NCBI GenBank assembly: GCA_032718865.1 | Contig: JALUTQ010000040.1 | Location: 434,001 to 498,000 of the forward strand | From: Tilletia caries | Lineage: Eukaryota > Basidiomycota > Exobasidiomycetes > Tilletiales > Tilletiaceae | Length of the DNA stretch: 64,000 nt | Direction of reading: 5' to 3' | Shown: piece by piece, positions 55,855 through 64,000 of the stretch | Position numbering within the stretch: position 1 is the stretch's first letter | How the letters are laid out: each line of letters opens with the position of its first letter | Made by a program: the position numbers and the translations under genes | The notes under the pieces: generated by a model | The model's input: only the letters and a program-made list of their open reading frames with translations | Told to the model about the DNA's origin: nothing | Databases searched by the model: none

Positions 55855-57512
55855 ATGGCCGCCAATCTGACGCAGGAGGAACGGACTCGGCAACGTGTCC
55901 ATTACTGGACCTCGGGCGTTGCGGTGAAGCACGATGGTGCGCTGCTCGATGGCGCATGGATGGCGCTCCTCGTCATGACGGCCGGGTTCCTCATCCTGAT
56001 GTCCACCTACACCTCCAGACGACAGGCCATCTTCTGGCTTCAGCTTGTCGGTATCGCCGTGTCTACCGTCGTGCTGGTGGCTCATTTCGAAATGGTGAGT
56101 TTCCGCCTTTTGCTGCTGGAGGATTCCTCTACCTCGTCGGTTTGTCAGCCTCTAATGGAAATACAGATCCCTAATGCCCCTTCCTGCCAATCAGAACCGC
56201 AGATTCCTTGTGCTCAACATTGCGGCGTTCGCGGCCGGCCTGCCTGCACAAGCGCCAGGAGCAACCCTTGAATGGTCCCTGTACGTTGCTGCTCCCGCCC
56301 GAGCCCATGTAGCCCCCCAGACCACTGACGCTCCCCTCGTCGCTTCCACATTTCACAGAGCCTTCAATCTGTGCTCGCTCATCTCCACCTGGATCACGGA
56401 TATCGTCCTGCCTCTCAAAGTCCTCACCTTCTATCCGCGCATGTTGTGGCCCTCGCTGGTCAGACGACTGGCGATCGTCGCGGTGCCTATAGTTCTGCTC
56501 GTGGCTAGAGCTGTTCTCATTGGCTTTCAGGCACAGAGTACTTGGGCACAATACCAAACAGATGTTCAGGTTTTCAACTTCTGCAACTTTATCACACCTG
56601 TTGACGCGGTGAGTCAGGAGATATTTGACACCATCAGTCGGTCTACGCTTCGAAAGCCTCGAGTCTGACTCTCCCATTTGGGTCCCAATTCAGCTATTCC
56701 AAGCCATCGGAAATGGCTTCTGCGCCGTGCTGATTATCTACAATACCAGGCGACTCATGAAGAATACAGGCGTAACATCTGGCACCGAGGACCGACTTCG
56801 CTTCCTGTTGCAAGCAACACTGGTCTCCTTTGCCCCCGCCGTCGTCGTACAGATCCTTCTCGTCATTGTCGGCTTTCTCGACACGTACATGGCTGATCGC
56901 TACTACAATGACTCCATCCTGGACCGAGTCATCTATCAGCGCTGGGAGGACGTCTACAATGATATTGGGATATTGAACAACGTCCTCACCTGCGTCTTCG
57001 CGGTCATTGCGACAACATATGCGCCTATCCGAATCGCTCGACGAGCCTCGTCCACTCGAAGCCCCGTTCCATCTCAGCTCCGCCATTCGGAATCGCCTAC
57101 ACCAGTGCAGCATCGCACCTTGTTCTCCAACCTGGCACAAAACATGGTGATCAGCCAGTTCGACGACGACAGTGGAGATCCCAACTCATCGGGAGGCCGC
57201 CGACCGACCCATCTGCAGCTTCCGGAGGACGCTCTCCGACGGCGGTCTACAGCACATACGGACGAGAAGGAGCTCACCTTTTCGCCGAAGGGAAACTTCT
57301 TCCTTACCACAAAGACGATCGGCTCGATTAGGAGGTCGTGGGAAGAGGAACGGCTGCGGATGAGAGAGCGAAAGAGGACGCTGAGCTCGCAGGGTCAGTC
57401 TATGCTGGCTCCTCTGACGCCGCCGATGCCACAAACTTTGCAGTTCTGGCGGCAGCCGTCCTCGGGTACGGACGCCGAAAACGAGGATGCAACGGTGGTG
57501 GAGAAGCAGTGA
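55855..57512 (+). CDS. Seven-transmembrane fungal membrane protein of unknown function
   Basis: Four exons (55855-56094, 56195-56280, 56359-56608, 56694-57512) give 464 residues. The N-terminal third carries hydrophobic spans including AWMALLVMTAGFLILMSTYT, IFWLQLVGIAVSTVVLVAHF and NRRFLVLNIAAFAAGLPAQA; later spans are LISTWITDIVLPLKVLTFY, LAIVAVPIVLLVARAVLIGF, LFQAIGNGFCAVLIIY and FAPAVVVQILLVIVGFLDTY. The 180-residue C-terminal tail is Ser/Thr/Arg-rich and likely cytosolic. A receptor or channel-like topology is evident; no named family is recognised. The gene lies between the Sfk1-like and Siz/PIAS genes, all on the plus strand. Confidence 0.7.
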
Positions 57513-58286
57513 AGGGGAAATTCTCGTTTGAATTCGTGGGATCTTCGACATCCAACTTCTTTTGCATTCGCTTCGTACACATAATCTTGTCACGACCTGC
57601 ACGCTCTGTAGTCACCTGGAATTACATACCAATTCTCACGACGGAAAGCTGAGGCTGACTTCAGGCTGGCTCGAGACAGGAGGAAGCGAATATTGGGTAG
57701 CGATGCATCGCAGTTCGCACCGACGTGTCCTTTTGCGTCCAGCTCACGTGACCGCCTGTTATTACTTATTTCCTTCTCGAGAAGGTCCGACATCGCGCGA
57801 GGAGCTGAGTTGAGGCGGCGAGGTCGAACAGCGGGCTGCTTGCTGGGATTCGATCTTTTTCCGCATCATCAACGCTTCCACGCTTGACTCGCTCGCAGTC
57901 ACCGCGCTCCAGGTCTGCAGACGAACGCGTGCTGCGTACTGCGCGTGTGCGAAGCTCTCGAAGAAGTACGCGTCGGTGCCGTGACGCGTCCCGGGTCAAC
58001 TTTGCTCCAGCGACGATCCTTTTGGCTATTGCCAACGACCAGCACTACTCTACCTTCGACAACACCAAAGGACAGCGTACTCGCAACCAGCACCCTGACG
58101 ACGAGTATCAGTTCGAGCTCTATCTCCTGTAATCAGCATCTTCTCAAAGGCAAAGGACGCGCCATCGGGTGTTTATCTCCACGAGGAAACGCGGAACAGT
58201 GGCGGAAAGGTTCCTAGAGCAGGAGACTTGCGCCAGCATCGAAGGACAAGGCGTGGGACCTCGGACTCAAACAGAGTGATAAAAGG
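57513..58286. promoter_or_regulatory. Siz/PIAS gene upstream region
   Basis: No gene is supported. Short open frames at 57562-58217 overlap each other on both strands without conserved motifs. Confidence 0.35.
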
Positions 58287-61200
58287 ATGTCCACTCACGG
58301 TGGTAGCGGGCCTGGTTCGAGCTCAGCTGGAGCTGCGAACTCGCCCGTGTTCCTCCAATACAATGTGAGTATCCGCGCAGCACACTTTGCCCCGCCCTCC
58401 AGATCTGCACTGACAGTCAAATCGTCACCTCCACGCTCATTCGACTTTGTTTGCCCTTCCGAGCAGGCTGTTCTGACCCTCTTGAAACTCCTCACCGTGG
58501 CCAACCTCAAAAATGTGATCAAAGACATGCAACAAGGCTCCTTCCGACTCTACCACATCGGAATAACCGGGAAAAAGGCCGACCTGCAGGAGCGAATCAC
58601 CAGAGAGCTCGATACGGCAAAGGACGAAAACAATGTGCATCTCTTCACCCACATCTACGATGTCATCAAGCGCAACTCGGGCCGACCGGGTTGGGGACAG
58701 GCTCTGGAAGCCTCCCGTGTCCTCGGGCCGGGAAATACGCTGGGATCCACACCCGGTTCCTCGCCTAATGCTGGGTCGAGCGCAGCTGGCACCTCAAGCT
58801 CCTATCGATATGGTGGATACGGAGCTGGATCCAGCGGCAGTGCACCCGGTTCATCGGGTGGAGTGCCGTACAACAAGATGCATATATCGGGAGGCTGGCC
58901 CGGGGGATCGTCTGCGCCTGGAAGTGGAAGTTCAGCAGCTGGTGTGCGTCCGAATGGTGAGTGTTTGAACGCGGCGCGTGGAAGGGCAGCTAGCATGTAC
59001 AACTTTCCTTTTTGCTGACATGACTGTATTTGCTGATCTGGATAGGACGGCCCGTTTTCCGCCCGTCGCCGTTCTTCGAGGTCAAGCAGTTCGTCTCACC
59101 GATGGGAATCTGTCCTGGTGAGTATTCGTGTCCGCGTATAAATTGCCTTGCGTATTACTCCTTGCTCATCCACTGATACTCCTGAAATCTTCAGAGGCTG
59201 GCCCAAATGAACGTAAGAATGTTTTGCTTCATTTCACGCTGTCAGATGAAGTTCAGACACTTCTGCAAAGCTCAAGGTTAGTCAAAGCGCACTCATCCAT
59301 TTCATACAACCGTGGCATTTTTCAACTTCTGACGCGCATTTTTGGTGATCTAGAAACCAAGTGAGGCTGTTTTGCACCCAGTTGGAGTCCTACAATGCTT
59401 CGGTGCAGTCCCCGGTCCGGCCGGCGCCCGTCATCTTCCCGCTAACCTGCGAGGCACGAGTCAATGATCGACTGCTGACAGCGAATCTGAAGGGCAATCG
59501 GAAGGTAGTAGGCAAGGTGCCACCTCCGAATTTAAACAAGGACAAGGCTCTCCATCTCGACGGCAAGGTGAACAAGGTCGAGCTCAGCTACGTGAACACC
59601 ACGTATCTTAAGTATGCGATGATCTGCGCCATCGTGGAGACATACACAATACAGAGTCTCGTCGACAAAGTAAAGGCGCGACCCCTGACAGTGGAAATGG
59701 TCGTCAACTCCAGTGAGCAACTGGGTGATGTTCAGAACAGTGCTATGCGATAACTGACTAACTTGCGCTTTACCCGCCCCTTTCCAGTCCTACTCATGCA
59801 GCAAGATGATGAGATCGAAGCTGGCGCAGCAAAGATGACGCTCCGTTGTCCTGTGAGTGACTACAATGCCGGCGTTTCCGAACATGAGGCGGTCACTGAT
59901 CCGCATTTATCTGGCTATGCTCCAGTTGAGTGCGATGCGGATCAAAGTACCCTCACGTTCCAAAAAGTGCATGCATCGGCAATGCTTCGATGCCGACACT
60001 TTCTTTCAGCTGAACGAGCAGACACCTTCGTGGAACTGCCCGGTGTGCAACACTGCTGTCAATCCAGATGATCTGATCTTGGATCAGTACGTGGAAACGA
60101 TCCTCAAGCAGGTGCCGGAGGACCAGGACGCGATCGTTGTGGAACCCGACGCCAGTTGGCACACTGAAGATGGCAAGTTCAGGAGCAAGGGAGGCCCGGA
60201 TTCGAGCGGAAGTGGAAGTGGTGCCAATGGAAAGGGGAAGGAGCCCGAATTACGGAAACCTGCACAAGAGATCATTGTGATGGATCTTTCACCCTCTCCT
60301 CCGCCGACGCATTCTCACGCAGCAGCATCTTCCTCGGCAGCCCCTGCTGGCACTGGGAACTCGGACGGAGGAAGCGGGCCTTACTCGGTCCCGTCATCTT
60401 CTGCCACTTCTTCTAGCGCGAGCTCACGGCCGGACCCGGCGCCGGCACGCAGGTCGGAGCCGATCATCATTGATTTGACTTTGAGCTCAGATGAAGATGA
60501 GCCTCCACCGCGGCCGCCCCCCGGGCGACGTCCGCCTCCACCGCCACCGACTGCAGGTACTGCTTACGGGGCGCAACCGAGTAGTGCCTATCCTAATGGT
60601 GCTGACGCTGCACGAGCCCCCGCGCCACGTCTCTCAGGTACGAACAGTACCTCCGTCGGCTCCGCTTCTACTGGGCGGCCGGGACAGCCAGGCCGGAGTG
60701 GATCAGCCACCGAGGACTTTGTGAGGATTGGCGACACGAGCGGCTCGATAAGAGCTCCACCGCAGCGGCGGACCCGTGATGACGACGATGATGACGATAA
60801 TGTGGTGCTCTCACCGGACCGAAGGCGGGTGCGGCGGAGGATCCAGTCGCCTGCTGATGAGGACGAGGTGGATCGAAGTCTGCAGGGCAGCACGGCTTCA
60901 AGGTCGCGTGACGCTGGTGCTGGCTCATCACTCCGTGACGGGTGGCGGTCGCGGCTTGTGAACGGCGATGACGACGATGAAGATGATGATCGGCCGCTGT
61001 TTGATCGGCGGGCTGCACACCGTGTGAGCAGTGGTGGTACGGCAGGTGGGCACGCAGGGGAGGGAGACAGGCAGACGGGTGGATCACGCACATCGGGTAT
61101 CCATGGTGGGAATGCGTCCCGATCCTCGAACACGTCTGGGGCGGCGACGTCGACTGGAGGTGCTGAACGCCGACCTAGTGGATCGATCGGCTTCAGCACG

Positions 61201-61956
61201 GGAAATCGTGCGGGAGCAGGCAGTGCTGCTTCCACGCCCGCTGGCGATCAAAGTGGGCCGGACCCTTTCGGACTGAGTGGCCGTAGCGGCTCGTCATTGA
61301 CGGATGCACGGCCTTTGCCAACGCATACGCACTCTTATCGACCGCCGAACTCGGGCGCAGGCTCGAACGCTCGGGAGTGGGAACGAGAGCGAGACCGCGA
61401 GCGCGAGCGTGAGCGTGACTGGGGCCGGGAGGGCGATCGTGATCGTGGACGAGACCGGGACTCTCAGCCGCCCCGGCCGGGCTGGAGAGTAAGTGGTAGT
61501 GCGAGCACGTCATCCCTTCCTGAGCGACCGCAGTCGACGCCCACGACTGGTCCGTTCGGGCCAGGCTTTCGACCGCCGGCAGGTACGGGTGGTCCTCAGC
61601 CCTTGGGTCCGCCTCCGCCTCCGTCTCGTGGAGGTGCTAACGGAGGTACGTCGGCCTCGCCTTACCAGTCGAACAGCGGTGCCTTTGGTGGTTCCACACC
61701 AAACTTGTCCGTCGGTGGCGGTCGTCCGCCCTGGTCGAATTGGGAATCCGCTGCCAACGGGGGAGGCCAGGGTCAAGGCTCGCGCGCGCCGTCGCTTGAC
61801 AAGTCCGCTTCGGGGACCTTTCCTGGGGGACGTTCAGGCGGACTTCCGCCGAAGCCTGTCAATCCCCTCTCGGCTTCTGGCCCGAATACGACGCCGCTGA
61901 ATAGTGGATCGTTAGGTGCTTCGAACTCTGGGTCTGGATCCGGTTCGGGGCGGTAG
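58287..61956 (+). CDS. SUMO E3 ligase of the Siz/PIAS family
   Basis: Seven exons (58287-58364, 58467-58956, 59046-59117, 59195-59276, 59354-59712, 59788-59852, 59926-61956) give 1058 residues. A SAP-like segment (LKLLTVANLKNVIKDMQQGS, LYHIGITGKKADLQERI) is followed by a PINIT domain (PSPFFEVKQFVSPM, VRLFCTQLESYNASVQSPVR, PLTCEARVND, KVELSYVNTTYLKYAMI). The SP-RING (MIZ) finger reads MTLRCP, then LSAMRIKVPSRSKKCMHRQC, FFQLNEQTPSWNCPVCN. A SUMO-interacting motif follows at about residue 562 (PIIIDLTLSSDEDE), with a weaker one near 497 (EIIVMDLSPS). The C-terminal half is disordered, with Gly/Ser and an alternating Arg/Glu-Asp stretch. The protein would load SUMO onto nuclear substrates. Exon phases all agree. 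Confidence 0.92.
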
Positions 61957-62548
61957 AGGCGGACTTCTTTCTGCCCGGAGCTCGCGGCGCGTGGCTGTAC
62001 AAATGCTTCACCCTTTTCTCACAAGAGACTACACGCTCTCTTCTCTACCCCTCGGCATACGGCACGACAGGGACGCTATCGGTGATGATTCCCGTCGGGA
62101 GCGACCCCTTTCTTCGATCATCCATCACCGGGCGACGCGTCTGATTCCTTCATTTTCCTCTCACACTGCGCATTCAAGCATCTCCGCAACGAAGTCGCCA
62201 TTATATCTTCCCCTCACAGATAATGGATCAGTGACGCGTTCGACTGCCAGGATTGGATGAATGCCGGTGCATGATGGAAACGGGTGAGGATTTGGAGCAG
62301 AGGCTCATGATGAAAGTATGCGTGCACAGATCAGGAGAGGGCGTGTGTATGCGTTTCGCATCTTGAAGACGGCTTGGCCTGAGATCAATCGAATGCAGGG
62401 ATGTGAACTGCTCTTCCGTGAGCTCAAGGTCGTCAGACTCTCCGCTCTTCATCCGCGGAGCTTCGCGGGGCGGTGATCGGGCACCTTACTCACATGACAC
62501 TCGTTTCCGTTGTCGTCCAGCCTCCTCGACGTAGTTTGGCCTGTTCGA
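61957..62548. other. Intergenic, convergent gene ends
   Basis: 3' flanks of the Siz/PIAS gene (+) and the right-edge gene (-). CT-rich near 62150-62240; nothing else recognised. Confidence 0.4.
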
Positions 62549-64000
62549 CTAGCGCTTAGAAGAGCGACTGGGACCAGCAGTGCCACTGGAAGGCACGGTG
62601 CGCCGAGGTGCCTTCCGCCTCTCGACATACTCTGGTTGGTCTTCGCCATCTTTGCAAGGGATAAACATCTGCTGTGAGGGATGCTCAAGCTTGACGTGGG
62701 TGAGGAAAAGATCACCTGGACCTTCGACCTTCTCGTCGTTCTCGATGCGCGCATCGATCTTGCCGTTGTCGCGGTGGTAGTGGAGGTGATGAACATCGAC
62801 TATCACGGGTTCCGGGACGTTTTTCTCGCTGAGATTGAAGTTGAAGCCCTCCAGGTCCCATTCTGTGTAGGCACAGGAAGGAATGTTGTTCAGATATCAG
62901 TCAGGCTTGCGGACGCTCGCTGTTTTACGTACCGTCCATCAGAAGATTCTTCATCGCTGGTTGATTGGGATCATCATTGGTGAAGTATCTGCAGAAAAGG
63001 GAGGTGATCATGTAGAAGCAAGATATGAGCAACATGGAGAGCTTCGCAGTTCGTTTGCCGCCCTCAGGTAAGGAAGATTGAACTCACGAGAATGCTACCT
63101 TGTACCCCTTCTTCGGAGGGAACAGCCGGGTGGCTGCCGCCCGCAGCGCATCGTACTGAAGGGGCATTGAGAATATACCATTCCGAAAGCCAACTCCAGT
63201 GCTTTCTTGATCCGCTCGTCTGAATTTGACCTGCAGTTTCGTCTGGTCATTCGGCATTCTTGTTGCACTGCAGACGTCGAGGTTGATGGCTTGATGGTGG
63301 TCGTGGGAACGAAGCTACCTGATTGGGAGAAGCTGAATGGAGATATGAACGCAGACTCCAGGACTAGTTGCAATACCTCATTTCGAAGAGCGCGACGCGA
63401 CGACGACGGAGCCGGGGTCGGCGCCTCCACAGGCCTGTGCTCTTCACGCTCAGTCGGAGAGTATGCTGCTTGCGTTCACCGTTGGAGAGCTTAGGAGAAC
63501 AGACGCCAACTTGGCGAAGATCTTGTGGAAGCCGGGTTGGTTGTGACTCACATCTGGGCCCTTTACGTCGCCGCAGATGACTTGCGTCTCCTCGTGGATG
63601 TCCGCTTTCCCAGCTGTCGCCGCTCCTGGCTTTTTGGGTCTCCTTGATCACCGTGTCCGTCTGCCTCTCCGACTCCTTGGACCCCTTCCGATGCTGAGGA
63701 GAGTTCCTCGACGGCATCTTCCTTTTCTTCGCTTCCGCACCCACCGCAATTGCCCTTGGGGTCTGCCCAGTCATCCTATTCATTGTCGTCATCGCCATAA
63801 GCGCATTGAGAATGCGGATCCATTGGCGTCCTTGCTCACCGCGGCAAGCGCAGCTTCAGGAGCGGTGAACAGGGAGGGAAAGACAGGGGCCGTGCTGGGG
63901 AGGGGGATAGGTGTCGAGACTCGTTTGCGAGACGGGTGAGCAAGTATCGGAAAGAAAGCTATGACACTTGGAGATATAAGTCAGTTCATTTGTAATCTGT
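62549..64000 (-). CDS. Hypothetical multi-exon gene running off the right edge
   Basis: The reliable 3' exons are 63465-63377, 63314-63088, 62988-62933 and 62862-62549. They join in phase to a conserved-looking protein segment: NLDVCSATRMPNDQTKLQV, GIFSMPLQYDALRAAATRLF, KVAFSYFTNDDPNQPAMKNL, EWDLEGFNFNLSEKNVPEPV, LEHPSQQMFIPC, ending basic (APRRTVPSSGTAG). Further upstream, an exon beginning near 63775 (DDWADPKGNCGGCG) and one at about 63970-63840 (STPIPLPSTAPVFPSLFTAP) have plausible splice sites, but their joins to the 63465 exon are uncertain because a stop is met in the obvious frame. I do not recognise the family. The gene continues beyond the window, so its start is missing. Confidence 0.6.

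Noticed and set aside
1..64000. tRNA or rRNA genes
   Set aside because: I scanned intergenic stretches by eye for cloverleaf arms and box A/B signals and found none I could support; a dedicated search would be needed to exclude them.

Overview
The window is nuclear DNA of a fungus. Most genes carry several short introns (about 40-120 nt) with GTGAGT/GTACGT/GTGCGT donors and CAG/TAG acceptors, several genes are very intron-poor, and the gene content is fungal: PMT-type O-mannosyltransferase, Fes1, Sfk1/FRAG1-like membrane protein, M43 secreted protease, Siz/PIAS ligase. Base composition, intron style and low-complexity-rich proteins suggest a basidiomycete, perhaps an intron-poor lineage such as Ustilaginomycotina. 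I cannot name the species from sequence alone.

Layout. 0-33 kb is gene-dense housekeeping DNA: an acidic-tail protein of unknown function (169-903, -), a small cysteine-rich secreted protein (3061-3630, +), an ADH6/7-type alcohol dehydrogenase (4480-5868, -), a DENND6-like protein (6524-10273, +), a sterol desaturase/fatty acid hydroxylase family enzyme (10994-12338, +), PMT1 (12894-15913, -), a RING protein (16447-18865, -), a tail-anchored thioredoxin (19283-20028, -) divergent from a 7-TM protein (20773-21770, +), an unknown protein (22479-23873, +), Fes1 (24498-26307, +), a bacterial-type GDP-mannose pyrophosphorylase (27059-28651, +), and a TTC1-like TPR protein directly downstream of DUS1 on the - strand (29362-32574).

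33-50 kb is an accessory, gene-poor, AT-richer stretch full of small non-autonomous transposons, many nested. A Tc1/mariner-like element (36408-39565, TA duplication) holds two hAT-like elements (37206-37778 and 37898-39511, each with a perfect 8-bp target duplication); the second holds a further TA-flanked MITE (38103-38484). At 42652-46043 a hAT-like element with perfect 17-bp terminal repeats and a perfect 8-bp duplication splits a long ORF for a single-pass membrane protein (41209-47800). That element is itself split by a young LTR retrotransposon (43171-45771) with two 303-bp LTRs, a 5-bp duplication, and a pol remnant in which the integrase C-terminus precedes RNase H. Another mariner-like element lies at 48742-49668.

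50-64 kb returns to ordinary genes: a secreted M43 metalloprotease, an Sfk1/FRAG1-like 6-TM protein, a 7-TM protein, a Siz/PIAS SUMO E3 ligase with a SUMO-interacting motif, and a multi-exon gene running off the right edge.

Functional links are loose: the GDP-mannose pyrophosphorylase and PMT1 both belong to mannosylation, several genes are secretory or membrane proteins, and there is no obvious gene cluster. The most unusual points are the actinobacterial-looking ManC enzyme fused to a fungal N-terminus, the likely DUS1-TTC1 read-through fusion, and the nested, very recent transposon insertions.
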